Shown one piece after another: positions 7,893-16,983 of a stretch of 64,000 bases of DNA; within the stretch, counting starts at the first letter, position 1, and each line of letters begins with the position of its first letter. The notes beneath the pieces are model-generated. The model saw only the letters and a list, made by a program, of their open reading frames with translations, was not told the origin of the DNA and did no database searches. Source of the stretch: Neobacillus kokaensis (GTDB lineage: Bacteria; Bacillota; Bacilli; Bacillales; Cytobacillaceae). Where the stretch lies: NCBI RefSeq assembly GCF_014656545.1, contig NZ_BNDS01000002.1, positions 368,871-432,870 on the forward strand, given 5' to 3'. Made by a program: the position numbers and the translations under genes.

Positions 7893-10256
7893 TTAAACAT
7901 TATAGCTGTCCTCTTGGATGGCCGCAAAGTCCGCTTCCGAAATCAATACTTCGCGAGGTTTACTGCCATTTGCACTTGTAATATAGCCATTTTGCTCTAA
8001 CATATCCATTAGTCTCGCCGCACGATTATAACCGATTTTAAAGCGTCGCTGTAGACTTGAGGTGGAAGCTGCCCCTTGGTCGATAATAAACTCACAAACC
8101 TCAAAAAACAGCTCATCTTCGCCTTCTGAAACCTGTGCTTTTTTTAACAGCTCTTCCTGCTCAAATAAATACTCCGGCTCCCGCTGCTCCCTTACATGAC
8201 CAACAACAAAATCAATTTCTTCGTCAGAAACAAACGTTCCTTGTAAACGAACTGGTTTTGACGAACCGTTTTCTAAAAATAACATATCACCGCGTCCTAA
8301 TAATTTCTCTGCACCGCTTATGTCAATAATGGTTCGAGAATCAATCTGTGATGAGACGGAAAAAGCAATCCGAGTTGGAATATTGGCTTTGATTAACCCT
8401 GTTATGACGTCTACGGAAGGTCTTTGTGTCGCAATAATTAAATGAATTCCGCACGCCCTGGCCTTTTGAGCGATCCGGCAAATGGCTTCTTCTACGTCTG
8501 CTGGTGACATCATCATGAGATCTGCCAGCTCATCAATGATAATGACGATAAATGGCAGCTTATCAGAATATTGTTTATGCTCCATTGCCAATTCATTAAA
8601 TCGGTTAATATCTCGAACTCCAGTATGAGCAAATAATTCATAGCGCCGTTCCATTTCTTCAACAGCCCATTTTAATGCAGCAGTTGCCGCCTTCACATCT
8701 GTTATCACAGGGCTGACAAGATGTGGAATACGATTATACGGTGCCAGTTCAACCATTTTTGGGTCGATTAACAATAACCGTACATCTTCTGGCGTTGCCT
8801 TATATAATAAGCTTATTAGGATAGAGTTCACGCATACGCTTTTTCCCGAACCAGTCGCCCCAGCAATTAGTCCATGAGGCATTTTCTTTAAATCCGTTAC
8901 AATTGGCTTCCCGGCAATATCAAGACCTAGCACAGCTGTCAACGGCGAGGAAGATTCACCGAAGGGAGTGCTCTGGATAATTTCACTTATCTGTACTGGC
9001 CTTGAAGTTTGATTCGGCACCTCAATTCCAATCGTGTGTTTCCCTGGAATAGGGGCTTCAATCCGAATATCTCTTGCCGCAAGGCTTAATTTAATATCAT
9101 CACTTAGGTTTGTGATTTTATTGACCTTTACTCCCGGTTCTGGCTGAACCTCGAATCGAGTAACAGAAGGCCCTTGGGTAACATGTACAACACCGGCACT
9201 GACATTAAAATTTTGTAATGTTTGATTGAGAAGCTCTTCCTGTTCTGCAAGCCACTCCGTATCTTTTCCTTTACTAATTGGCGGATTTAGCAAACTAAAT
9301 TCAGGAAAAATATAATGACCAATCTCATCTCTTTGTCCGGCAGTATCAGGCACACTAATAGGCATTTTTCTGGTTTTATGAACGGCGGTTTGGTCTTGCA
9401 GCATTTTTTCCTCTAGCGGTTCTTTTAGCTGTACTGGCTTACTTTGGTCTGTCTGTGTTCTGATTATTTCCTGCTTCAGTTCCCATTTTTCCTTATCCTG
9501 CTTCAACATCATGACATTAAATGGCAAATGTGTTCTTCCTGATCTCGCAGATCTCCGCTGCTCGAGGTTTTCTTCGTTTAAAAACGGTTCCGCTGTCTTT
9601 TCTTTTTCTAAAACCTCTATATTACCTTTGCTTAATTCTGGCGGCGATACAGGCTCCTTATATGTAATTTCCTCCTCATGATCCCTCTCTGCCTTCTCAA
9701 TCACCTTTGTTAGCATCGCAGGTACTGCCTGGTCGTTCTGAACAATTGGAACGGACTCACTGTCTTCGGTTCCCAATTGGATTATTTCTTCTGCCGTTTC
9801 GGCGATGCTTTCCTTCGGTGCCGCTTCAGTTTGCGAAAAATGACTTAATTCATGTTCAACGATAGCAGTTGATTTTCTAGGCCGATTAAATCCAAATACT
9901 GGCGACGGAATTTCAGTTGGATGAAATGGGCCGCGCATGTTTGGCAACGGTTCTGTTTTCCCTTTGGGCAGTTCTATTTTCTCGGTTCTCACCTTCGTTG
10001 TTTCTGAACTGCTGGATTCGACAACCTTATTTTTTTGATTTTTCGATCTACCTTCTCTAGATGTTTTATTCCTTTTAGGTGCGGAAGGAGTTCCTTTAGG
10101 ATACTGATAAGAAACTTTTACATCGACATCTTTTATGCTCTCATATTTGTCAGGCGGCGGGAGATCTCCCGTTTTATCATTATGAAAAAAGGAAGCGTCA
10201 AATTCTTCTTCCCCGTCTTTTCTTAATTTTTGAAACAAGTTTTGGATCCAGCTCAA
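7893..10256 (-). CDS. sftA: FtsK/SpoIIIE-family soluble DNA translocase SftA
   Basis: A septum-associated DNA pump that clears chromosomal DNA from the closing division septum. It has no predicted membrane segment, unlike FtsK/SpoIIIE, which marks it as SftA (YtpT/YtpS). About 330 residues of charged, low-complexity linker come first. The FtsK alpha/beta motor follows, with Walker A GATGSGKS near residue 460 and Walker B IIIIDELADL, and a C-terminal winged-helix gamma domain (SLQRRFKIGYNRAARLMD). I favour the TTG start at 10256 (787 residues), because the family begins M-S-W and AAAGAGTG precedes it. An ATG at 10286 has no clear ribosome site. The linker is shorter than the roughly 950-residue B. 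subtilis protein. Confidence 0.9.
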   Translation of the reverse strand: MSWIQNLFQKLRKDGEEEFDASFFHNDKTGDLPPPDKYESIKDVDVKVSYQYPKGTPSAPKRNKTSREGRSKNQKNKVVESSSSETTKVRTEKIELPKGKTEPLPNMRGPFHPTEIPSPVFGFNRPRKSTAIVEHELSHFSQTEAAPKESIAETAEEIIQLGTEDSESVPIVQNDQAVPAMLTKVIEKAERDHEEEITYKEPVSPPELSKGNIEVLEKEKTAEPFLNEENLEQRRSARSGRTHLPFNVMMLKQDKEKWELKQEIIRTQTDQSKPVQLKEPLEEKMLQDQTAVHKTRKMPISVPDTAGQRDEIGHYIFPEFSLLNPPISKGKDTEWLAEQEELLNQTLQNFNVSAGVVHVTQGPSVTRFEVQPEPGVKVNKITNLSDDIKLSLAARDIRIEAPIPGKHTIGIEVPNQTSRPVQISEIIQSTPFGESSSPLTAVLGLDIAGKPIVTDLKKMPHGLIAGATGSGKSVCVNSILISLLYKATPEDVRLLLIDPKMVELAPYNRIPHLVSPVITDVKAATAALKWAVEEMERRYELFAHTGVRDINRFNELAMEHKQYSDKLPFIVIIIDELADLMMMSPADVEEAICRIAQKARACGIHLIIATQRPSVDVITGLIKANIPTRIAFSVSSQIDSRTIIDISGAEKLLGRGDMLFLENGSSKPVRLQGTFVSDEEIDFVVGHVREQREPEYLFEQEELLKKAQVSEGEDELFFEVCEFIIDQGAASTSSLQRRFKIGYNRAARLMDMLEQNGYITSANGSKPREVLISEADFAAIQEDSYNV

Positions 10257-10377
10257 AACTATCACTCTTTCTTCTTCATCTATCATTCTATTTTATCAGT
10301 ATTTGATATTTTTTCGACATAATTCTGCGGAATTAGTCAAAATCTCTTTTGCTTTGGATGATAACGGAAATACCCGA

Positions 10378-10408
10378 TGTAAAAAGGACCAACTAAATGG
10401 TCCCTTTC
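10378..10408 (-). terminator. Terminator of ytpQ
   Basis: GGACCA (10386-10391) pairs with TGGTCC (10398-10403). On the minus strand the hairpin is followed by TTTTT. It lies 8 bp after the ytpQ stop. Confidence 0.8.
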
Positions 10409-10415
10409 CCTTTTA

Positions 10416-11210
10416 TTATTTATTTTTCCCAAGAATAAAAATAGGTTCTAATTCCCCATTTTCAAAATAAAACGATAGTGCCGTTATCGGTACACGACCG
10501 CTGGCAAAAAAGCTCATGGTCATTTGTGCTAATACATCATAACCGCGGTCATTACGGATATCCGCAATAATTAATACGTCCTGATGTGGTACGGCGACGA
10601 CCATTGTTCCAGTAATTCGCTGTTGGATATCATTTAAGAATCCTTTATTTAATATTCGGCTTGCATCGTACCCATCATTGGTGTTTAGGAAATAGAAGAT
10701 ATTCCCAGCAACCTGATCTTCCTTTAATGATGTTGACAATGACCTGACATTAAATAAGGCTATTTCTTTGATTCGATATGGATCCCATCCCTCTTTTTCA
10801 AGAACCCGCGAATCAATTAACCTATAAGTTTTCCCCATATCGAGGGCATAATAAATTTTTGTTTCAGCTGTATGCTCATCCGTTAGAAAAGGAACTCCCT
10901 CTTCTGCTTCTGTAGGGAAGGAAGCGGAGCGAATAACGGGAAAAATTCTTTTTTCATGATCTGTTAATTGGACTGGGCTCTCCATTGCCTTAAGTCCCTC
11001 TTCCACATAATAAACAACTTCATTTATCGCCTTTTCCTTTTCATTATGCCATTTAGCTACAATTCCACCCAGGGAAAGAGTGATTCCTTTTCCAACTTTC
11101 TTACTCTCAATCCGCAGCTGATCATTTTCACGGTCATATGTTATCAGTCGCTCGTCTCCGCCTAAGCGGGACTCTAATTCTCGTTTCATTTTAATGCTAT
11201 CCATCTTCAT
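10416..11210 (-). CDS. ytpQ: YtpQ, DUF1444 family protein
   Basis: A conserved cytoplasmic Firmicutes protein of the DUF1444 family, function unknown. The ATG at 11210 has GGAGGAGG 7 bases upstream and gives 264 residues, near the B. subtilis length of about 269. The sequence has no signal peptide, membrane segment or obvious catalytic motif; it is a mixed alpha/beta protein with a conserved core around [15 protein letters not shown]. It follows ytpP by about 85 bp. In B. subtilis ytpR lies between ytpQ and the translocase gene; here it is absent. Confidence 0.88.
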   Translation of the reverse strand: MKMDSIKMKRELESRLGGDERLITYDRENDQLRIESKKVGKGITLSLGGIVAKWHNEKEKAINEVVYYVEEGLKAMESPVQLTDHEKRIFPVIRSASFPTEAEEGVPFLTDEHTAETKIYYALDMGKTYRLIDSRVLEKEGWDPYRIKEIALFNVRSLSTSLKEDQVAGNIFYFLNTNDGYDASRILNKGFLNDIQQRITGTMVVAVPHQDVLIIADIRNDRGYDVLAQMTMSFFASGRVPITALSFYFENGELEPIFILGKNK

Positions 11211-11250
11211 TACTTTTCCTCCTCCGTTATCAGGAGCCGTTTCCCCTATT

Positions 11251-11287
11251 TTACATGAAGAAACCTCCTTCTCCAAGGGAAGGAGGT
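11251..11287 (-). other. Hairpin with perfect Shine-Dalgarno and start-stop codon pair
   Basis: ACCTCCTT (11263-11270) pairs with AAGGAGGT (11280-11287). On the minus strand the second arm is a perfect Shine-Dalgarno, followed six bases later by ATG directly joined to TAA (11256-11251). It lies 41 bp upstream of the ytpQ start. It could be a weak ytpP terminator, a non-productive initiation site or a chance arrangement. Confidence 0.4.
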
Positions 11288-11294
11288 GAAGATA

Positions 11295-11609
11295 TTAGTT
11301 TAAGCCTTTAATAAAGGTTTCAATTTCTTCCTTTGTTTTTCTGTCTTTGCTGACAAATCTTCCAAGTTCCTTGCCATTTTCAAAGGCGATAAAGCTTGGA
11401 ATTCCGAATACATCAAGCTGCTGGCATAAATCGATAAAGTCATCACGGTCAATATGAATAAATCTATACTCAGAGAAGTCTGCTTCTATTTCCGGTAATA
11501 CCGGTTCTATCACACGGCAATCTGGACACCAGCCTGCAGAAAACATAAAAATAGTTTTTCCTTGATCACGAAGCTGTTCAAATTGCTCCATTGAATCTAA
11601 ATGTTTCAT
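11295..11609 (-). CDS. ytpP: YtpP, thioredoxin-like protein
   Basis: A 104-residue single-domain thioredoxin-fold protein. The redox motif is WCPDC at about residues 27-31, in place of the classical WCGPC, and the cis-proline region reads FGIPSFIAFENG. It has no signal peptide, so it acts in the cytoplasm. Its partner is unknown, but the small disulfide reductase class in Bacillus supports thiol homeostasis. GGAGGCG precedes the ATG. Upstream, 11610-11764 contains no gene. Confidence 0.9.
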   Translation of the reverse strand: MKHLDSMEQFEQLRDQGKTIFMFSAGWCPDCRVIEPVLPEIEADFSEYRFIHIDRDDFIDLCQQLDVFGIPSFIAFENGKELGRFVSKDRKTKEEIETFIKGLN

Positions 11610-11764
11610 TTTTTAACGCCTCCGTTTGCCTTTATACTTATGTAAGTTTCCTTCACAATCATAGCAGGTAGTTTACTTACTAGTCCAACAGAATGCACAA
11701 GTGATTTGCGCTTCAGGCGCTTTCTCAGTCAACCTAGTGCAATCAACTTTCTTTTCCCAAACTA

Positions 11765-12292
11765 CTACGATTCAATTTGATTCTGTTTTTGTTGGTAGGT
11801 GTATTGTCCGATTAAAAGATTCATTACATGGGTGAACATTTCTGCTCGGTTCACCAGCCCATTTGTAAATACCCCGACGGCTCCTTCTTGCTTGCTTACA
11901 TTTTTCTTTTTCGCATAGTCTTCCATGACCGGCCCTAGTTCTTCTCCCGTTCGGAGCCTTGCTGCTATTTCCTCGGGAAGCAAAATTCGGGCACCGCCGG
12001 CAATGATCGGTTCCAATCCTTTAGCCGCTAATGCTCCCCAATTGCATATGAACAGCCCGTGATTTGTTTCCTGAACACCGCCCTCTAAACCAATGCCAAT
12101 GTCGCCACTTCCTTCACGAAGGGCCCCTGCCGCCCGATTAATCGCCCCTTTAATCGTTTCTTCGTCTGAAAGAGGCTGATCGCTGACACCTGATGGGATG
12201 TCAAGCGAACTTAATTCAATATATTGATTCGTAAAGCTATTTTTTACAGCTTCAATTTTCGCAGGATTTTTTGACCCAATGATAACTCTCAT
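11765..12292 (-). CDS. DUF84 inosine/xanthosine triphosphatase (YjjX-like NTPase)
   Basis: A 175-residue protein beginning MRVIIGSKNPAKIEAVKNSF, the signature of the YjjX/DUF84 family. These enzymes hydrolyse non-canonical purine nucleotides (ITP/XTP) with Mg and are related in fold to ITPase. Conserved features include SDQPLSDEET and IGLEGGVQE. No B. subtilis symbol is certain. The gene lies between ytoP and ytpP. Its ribosome site (GGAGAGG) is locked in an 8-bp hairpin at 12305-12323, so translation may be damped. Confidence 0.85.
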   Translation of the reverse strand: MRVIIGSKNPAKIEAVKNSFTNQYIELSSLDIPSGVSDQPLSDEETIKGAINRAAGALREGSGDIGIGLEGGVQETNHGLFICNWGALAAKGLEPIIAGGARILLPEEIAARLRTGEELGPVMEDYAKKKNVSKQEGAVGVFTNGLVNRAEMFTHVMNLLIGQYTYQQKQNQIES

Positions 12293-12304
12293 TGCTGTAT
12301 ACCT

Positions 12305-12323
12305 CTCCTTTTATAAAAAGGAG
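12305..12323 (-). promoter_or_regulatory. Hairpin covering the ribosome site of the DUF84 gene
   Basis: CTCCTTTT (12305-12312) pairs perfectly with AAAAGGAG (12316-12323) across a 3-base loop. The plus-strand CTCC is the complement of the GGAG that serves the gene starting at 12292, so the Shine-Dalgarno is in the stem. The A/T half could instead work as a weak terminator for ytoP. Confidence 0.5.
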
Positions 12324-12355
12324 GCTGATTCCAAAGAAACGCCTCCACGTTAACA

Positions 12356-13429
12356 TTAACTATTTGCTTTTATTGTATCCACTGTTGTTTTATCACAGGC
12401 TTTGACTAATTTCACCAATAATTCTTTAGCAGCAGCGTAATCATCCACATGGATAATGGAGGCATGTGTGTGGATATAACGGGAACAAATTCCGATTACT
12501 GCACTAGGAATCCCTTCATTCAATTGGTGAACACGACCGGCATCTGTTCCGCCTTGTGATACAAAATATTGATACGGAATATTGTTTGTCTCAGCAGTAT
12601 CAAGGACAAACTCACGTATTCCCCGATGTGTTACCATGGATCTGTCCAGGATGCGGAGTAAGGTGCCCTTCCCTAATTGGCCAAATTCTGATTTATCACC
12701 ACTTGCATCATTTGCAGGCGAGGCATCAAGAGCAAAAAAGATATCTGGTTTAATCATATTTGCCGCCGTTTGCGCACCGCGAAGCCCAACTTCCTCCTGC
12801 ACAGTAGCTCCCGAATAAAGGATATTCGGCAGCGTCTCATCCTTTACTTCCTGCAGCAGTTCAATCGCTAAGCCGCATCCATAGCGATTATCCCATGCTT
12901 TTGCTAAGATCTTATTCTCATTTGCCATCGGAGTAAATGGACAGATTGGCAGAATCGCCTGTCCAGGTTTAATTCCCATTCTTTCGGCATCTGCCCGGTC
13001 ATCAGCACCTACATCAATCAGCATATTTTTTTGTTCCATCGGTTTATTCTTCTTAGACTCATCTAACAGATGAGGTGGAATCGATCCAATGACCCCGATA
13101 ATCGGCCCTTTGTTTGTCATAACCTGGACTCTTTGGGCAAGAAGAACCTGGCTCCACCAGCCTCCCAGCGGTTGAAATCGAAGCATCCCGTTATCAGTAA
13201 TAGCTGTAACCATAAAGCCAACCTCATCCATATGACCAGCAACCATAATCGTTGGACCATTTTCATTGCCCCTTTTGACACCAAAAATACTGCCAAGCTT
13301 ATCTTGGACAATTTCATCGGAGTATGGTGACAGCTGCTCACGCATAAATTTACGGATTGCATGTTCATTTCCCGGTGCCCCAGGAAGCTCTGTTAACGTT
13401 TGAAAAAGCTTTAACGTTTGTTCATTCAT
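12356..13429 (-). CDS. ytoP: YtoP, M42-family aminopeptidase
   Basis: A 357-residue metallopeptidase of family M42 (glutamyl aminopeptidase/PepA-like), cytoplasmic, which normally forms a dodecamer that trims peptides. Metal and catalytic residues are visible: H in [10 protein letters not shown] near residue 67, D in [11 protein letters not shown] in [13 protein letters not shown] in FALDASPA and the C-terminal H in SRYIHTHAS. Length and sequence agree with B. subtilis YtoP. AAAGGAG lies upstream of the ATG. The nearby divergent gene is ytzB. Confidence 0.93.
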   Translation of the reverse strand: MNEQTLKLFQTLTELPGAPGNEHAIRKFMREQLSPYSDEIVQDKLGSIFGVKRGNENGPTIMVAGHMDEVGFMVTAITDNGMLRFQPLGGWWSQVLLAQRVQVMTNKGPIIGVIGSIPPHLLDESKKNKPMEQKNMLIDVGADDRADAERMGIKPGQAILPICPFTPMANENKILAKAWDNRYGCGLAIELLQEVKDETLPNILYSGATVQEEVGLRGAQTAANMIKPDIFFALDASPANDASGDKSEFGQLGKGTLLRILDRSMVTHRGIREFVLDTAETNNIPYQYFVSQGGTDAGRVHQLNEGIPSAVIGICSRYIHTHASIIHVDDYAAAKELLVKLVKACDKTTVDTIKANS

Positions 13430-13620
13430 GGACTTTAAGCTCCTTTTGGATGATTCTATTAATATGTATATACTTTATTTTACAAAATTTATGTTTTACT
13501 TACCAACAATTCATTTTCAATATAACTGTAATATTACCTTCATCCTAATAAATACGATATACTGAAGGTAGAATACTGATATGTAATCTTTTCCATATTT
13601 AATGTTGGAGGTTCTGCTAC

Positions 13621-13941
13621 ATGAACTGGAAATCGTTTATTGTTGGTGCTGCAGTTGGAATTCTAAGCGGCTATGCCGCACGTGAAATCTTCTCAAATAA
13701 TTCGAAGGTGTCACCTGAAAAAGTGCTGGAAAACGTAAAAAAACAATTTACTCAAAAAGGGCCAATCACGGGTTCCTGGATTCATATGGCCGTAGAACCA
13801 TATGAAATACACGATATTCATTATCAGGTCTACAAAGGTGGAATTTCAAAAAATATTGACGGTGTTAACGAGCAATACGAATTTGCCGCTGATGCTTCCA
13901 CAGGAACCCTGATCGATGTCCGCCGTTTATCGGCATCGTAG
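13621..13941 (+). CDS. ytzB: YtzB, small PepSY-type membrane-anchored protein
   Basis: A 106-residue protein with an N-terminal hydrophobic segment (FIVGAAVGILSGYAAREIF, residues 6-24) that is a signal anchor, followed by a PepSY-like domain (HDIHYQVYKGGISKN to ASTGTLIDVRRL). PepSY domains often inhibit peptidases or modulate envelope proteins; the target here is unknown. GGAGG precedes the ATG. It is transcribed divergently from ytoP across 13430-13620, which must carry both promoters, and ends at a strong shared terminator. Confidence 0.88.
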   Translation: MNWKSFIVGAAVGILSGYAAREIFSNNSKVSPEKVLENVKKQFTQKGPITGSWIHMAVEPYEIHDIHYQVYKGGISKNIDGVNEQYEFAADASTGTLIDVRRLSAS

Positions 13942-13944
13942 ACG

Positions 13945-13978
13945 AAAGCCGTATCACACACAAATGATACGGCTTTTC
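13945..13978. terminator. Bidirectional terminator between ytzB and ytnP
   Basis: A 12-bp perfect stem, AAAGCCGTATCA (13945-13956) with TGATACGGCTTT (13965-13976), lies between the convergent stops of ytzB and ytnP. Confidence 0.92.
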
Positions 13979-13980
13979 AT

Positions 13981-14820
13981 TTATTTCGAACGCATAATAC
14001 TCTCAATAATTTGTCCATCTTCTCCCCATTTTACTGCCCGGTAAACTGCATCATGATAAAAGGTAAACCAGGCATTTTTCTCTATAGCATATGGCTGCCA
14101 CTTTCCTTTTGCAGCAATGGAGTCCATTGGATAATCGTCATAAGCCATTACCCATAAAACATTTTGGTGGGCATGGGTAGCTAAAATGTCCGCCATATGT
14201 ATAGCCATTTCACCACCATCTTCAATGATAATGATGGAATGTCCATTGCTATGACCGCCTGTATGAACCATGCGAATTGGACCTAAACTCCAAGTTTCCT
14301 CAAATAGCTCGACCTGTGTTTCAATCGCTTCCCAGTTTTCCTTCCAATATGTACTCTTTGAACGAATATTAGGATTCCGCATTTCATCCCACTCGATTTG
14401 CGAAGTAATGATTTTCGCATTAGGAAATACTGAAACATACTCCCCATTTACCAGCTTTGTTAATCCGCAGGAATGGTCAAAATGTAAATGGGTCATTAAC
14501 ACATAATCAATTTTTTCTGTATCAAGCCCTAGGCTTTCTAAGGACGCATCTAACTCAGATTCCTTTGTCACCCCAAAATTCCGGAGTTGTTTTTCAGTTA
14601 ATTTTCCATTGCCGAGTCCTGATTCAATTAAGATATTCTTGCCATCTAATTGAATTAAAATAGGATCTGTCGGCAATTCAATTTGGTTTTTATCATTTGC
14701 CGGATATTTTCTGGACCATAGCGCTTTTGGGACAACCCCAAACATTGCACCGCCATCTAAATTGGTTATCCCGCCAGACAACCATGTAAGGGAGACGTTC
14801 CCTATCTTTAATGTATCCAT
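13981..14820 (-). CDS. ytnP: YtnP, metallo-beta-lactamase-fold lactonase
   Basis: An MBL-fold hydrolase of about 279-281 residues, similar to B. subtilis YtnP, which degrades homoserine-lactone-type signals (quorum quenching). The metal-binding motif HLHFDHSCG lies near residue 110, with further ligands at [10 protein letters not shown] and [11 protein letters not shown]. There is no signal peptide. Two in-frame ATGs, 14826 and 14820, follow AAGGAG. I choose the second for its better spacing (9 bases against 3). It is a single gene between two terminators. Confidence 0.9.
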   Translation of the reverse strand: MDTLKIGNVSLTWLSGGITNLDGGAMFGVVPKALWSRKYPANDKNQIELPTDPILIQLDGKNILIESGLGNGKLTEKQLRNFGVTKESELDASLESLGLDTEKIDYVLMTHLHFDHSCGLTKLVNGEYVSVFPNAKIITSQIEWDEMRNPNIRSKSTYWKENWEAIETQVELFEETWSLGPIRMVHTGGHSNGHSIIIIEDGGEMAIHMADILATHAHQNVLWVMAYDDYPMDSIAAKGKWQPYAIEKNAWFTFYHDAVYRAVKWGEDGQIIESIMRSK

Positions 14821-14869
14821 TTTCATCCACTCCTTTCTTTCATTTTACCATTGCCTGATTATTATGAAA

Positions 14870-14908
14870 AATAAAATAGGACAACTCCTTATAAAGAGTT
14901 GTCCTAAA
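14870..14908 (-). terminator. Terminator of trmB
   Basis: A 10-bp perfect stem, AGGACAACTC (14878-14887) with GAGTTGTCCT (14896-14905), is followed on the minus strand by T-rich sequence. It lies 6 bp after the trmB stop. Confidence 0.9.
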
Positions 14909-14910
14909 GT

Positions 14911-15552
14911 TTATGGTTGGAATTTTACTTCACAACGATAAATTCGATTCCCTTGTTCAGAAAATTTCTGTTCGTACTCTGTCATGATGTTACCTTCAAA
15001 ATTACTTTTGTGAAGATCAAGGCTGACAAACTTCAATAGCATGCCATATGCTGAAAAACTCATTAACGAATATTCAAATAAGCCTTGATTATCTGTTTTA
15101 AAATGAATTTCACCGCCATCAACCATAATATCCTCATATAGCTTTAAAAAATCCTTATAGGTTAATCTTCTTTTTTCATGGCGGACTTTTGGCCATGGAT
15201 CTGAAAAATTTAAATAGACCCGATCTACATCATTTTTAGTAAAGTATTTCGCTAAATCATTAGCATTGACATTTAACAGTTTAAGATTAGGCAAATCTGC
15301 TTCAATTAAACGGTCTAATGCTGCAACAATGACACTATCAAACAGCTCAATGCCCATGTAATTAATATCCGGGTGAGCTTTCGCCATTTCCGTAATAAAA
15401 CGACCTTTCCCAGTTCCCACTTCAATATGAAGCGGCTGCTCATTGCCAAAAGCTTCATTCCATTTTCCTTTGTAATCTTCTGGATTTGGAACAATATATT
15501 GCGGGTATTCCGCTATTTTATCCTTTGCCCAAGGTTTATTTCTAAGTCTCAT
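14911..15552 (-). CDS. trmB: tRNA (guanine-N7-)-methyltransferase
   Basis: An SAM-dependent methyltransferase that makes m7G46 in the variable loop of tRNAs. The ATG at 15552 gives 213 residues, the family's usual length; a longer frame to 15594 is not conserved. SAM motif I is [12 protein letters not shown] near residue 45. The family signature [15 protein letters not shown] lies near residue 125, and the product has no membrane segments. The start is preceded by GGAGTG. ytzH is divergent from it, 136 bp away. Confidence 0.95.
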   Translation of the reverse strand: MRLRNKPWAKDKIAEYPQYIVPNPEDYKGKWNEAFGNEQPLHIEVGTGKGRFITEMAKAHPDINYMGIELFDSVIVAALDRLIEADLPNLKLLNVNANDLAKYFTKNDVDRVYLNFSDPWPKVRHEKRRLTYKDFLKLYEDIMVDGGEIHFKTDNQGLFEYSLMSFSAYGMLLKFVSLDLHKSNFEGNIMTEYEQKFSEQGNRIYRCEVKFQP

Positions 15553-15688
15553 GTCGGCACTCCTAAAAATATAATTTCGTTCACAACATATCATGAAGCA
15601 AATTGACTTGCAAGTGAATAAACAAAAAAAGAATTCACAACCTAAATGTGAATTCCGTTTTAAATTTCACTTGAAAGGATGCACCGAT

Positions 15689-15967
15689 ATGCCATTAAGT
15701 CATCATGACCAAGTTACATTACTTAAAGATATATTAAATAACCATCAAACAGATTGCTGCGGGTCGACAGCAGAATGTGAACAACTAGAACGATTAGCTA
15801 AATCACTGATGGTCAATGCACAGGTTCATCAAAATGTAAAAAGCATTTTGCAGGATGTCTATTATTACAGCCAGACGGGATCGCAGACTGCCGATTTAGA
15901 CCAGCATATTTTATCCAACCAAGAAAATTTATCACAGTGGGTCAACGATATCGGACAGTTTTCATAA
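15689..15967 (+). CDS. ytzH: YtzH-like small conserved protein
   Basis: The ATG at 15689 (AAAGGAT 9 bases upstream) gives 92 residues, the same as B. subtilis YtzH. It is an alpha-helical cytoplasmic protein with a CCGSTAECEQ segment near residue 25 and no known function. A longer in-frame reading back to 15593 would overlap the trmB promoter region and is not family-like. It ends directly against the stop codon of the convergent ytmP (15967/15968), with no space for a separate terminator. Confidence 0.88.
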   Translation: MPLSHHDQVTLLKDILNNHQTDCCGSTAECEQLERLAKSLMVNAQVHQNVKSILQDVYYYSQTGSQTADLDQHILSNQENLSQWVNDIGQFS

Positions 15968-16744
15968 TTAAAGAATATCGTTTAAAAATTGTATCCAGTT
16001 GTTCATTTCCGCAAAACGATTTTTATTTTTATGCCATTGAATGGATGAAATTGTTTGAAGAACCACATACCATTTCATTCTTAAGCGTAAGTCGTCTGTA
16101 AGCTCTTCACCGTACATGGAAAGCCAATCCTGCCAATTTTCCTCGGGAATGTACCAATAAAGAAGCATCCCTAAATCAATGGCAGGATCAGCAATGGATG
16201 CCCCGTCCCAATCAATTAAGTACAACTGGTTGTCTTCCGCAAGCAGCCAGTTGTTATGATTGACATCACCATGACAAACAACTTTTTCTTCACTATGAAT
16301 ATTTTTCGCTTCATGTTTTAAAAAGCCTAATGCTTTTTTTACCTCTGGCAAAGAAAGCGTTTCTTGATCCACTTCATTGATCATTGATTGAAAAATCATT
16401 TCGGGATTCAATGGGGATTTTTCCAAGCGGCTAAGCATACCAAGCATCGGCTCTGAACGGTGAATTTTCTTTAGGAGCCTGGCAACATGCTCTTGATTCA
16501 TCTCCGCTGGCTTTAACTCACGGCCCTCAAGCCATTGCTGAGCAGTAATGACATCCCCATTTTCCAATCTTTTCGTCCAAACAAGCTTTGGGACAATCCC
16601 TTCAGCTGACAGAACTGCCAAAAAAGGCGAGGAATTCCGTTTCAAAAATAGACTTTGATCCTCATACCTTGCATAAAATGCTTCACCTGTGGCGCCGCCA
16701 GCGGGAGTTATTTCCCACTCTTGTCCTAATATATGTTCCAACAT
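15968..16744 (-). CDS. ytmP: YtmP, APH/choline-kinase-like phosphotransferase
   Basis: A 258-residue kinase of the aminoglycoside phosphotransferase/choline kinase superfamily. The catalytic loop is CHGDVNHNNWL near residue 155 and the metal-binding DWD lies in LIDWDGASIADPAIDLG. The N-terminal glycine loop is short and the ATP-binding lysine sits in SLFLKRNSSPF. The substrate is unknown; relatives phosphorylate choline, thiamine or sugars. Conserved next to trmB and ytzH. GAAGGTGA precedes the ATG. Confidence 0.88.
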   Translation of the reverse strand: MLEHILGQEWEITPAGGATGEAFYARYEDQSLFLKRNSSPFLAVLSAEGIVPKLVWTKRLENGDVITAQQWLEGRELKPAEMNQEHVARLLKKIHRSEPMLGMLSRLEKSPLNPEMIFQSMINEVDQETLSLPEVKKALGFLKHEAKNIHSEEKVVCHGDVNHNNWLLAEDNQLYLIDWDGASIADPAIDLGMLLYWYIPEENWQDWLSMYGEELTDDLRLRMKWYVVLQTISSIQWHKNKNRFAEMNNWIQFLNDIL

Positions 16745-16910
16745 TGTTCACCTTCAATTTATGCCGTTCTAATGGTGGCAGTCCACTTTCCCTAACCCAT
16801 GGAGGAGGACCTATCTTTTTAAGAAGTAAAACCTAGACGTCTAAAGGTTCTACTTTTTTCATTGCCATTTCCATTAAGAATAAGTTTCAAAAGCAAGATT
16901 TTGAATTAAA

Positions 16911-16947
16911 TAAAAAAAAGCTATTGATATGTTTTTCTACAATAGCC
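16911..16947 (-). terminator. Terminator of the pullulanase gene
   Basis: GCTATTG (16920-16926) pairs with CAATAGC (16940-16946), and eight Ts follow on the minus strand. It sits 37 bp after the pullulanase stop. The rest of 16745-16983 holds no gene; a near-palindrome ACCTAGACGTCTAAAGGT lies near 16831. Confidence 0.8.
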
Positions 16948-16983
16948 ATCTTTATAAATTTTATCTCCAATTGCCTTTTTTCG

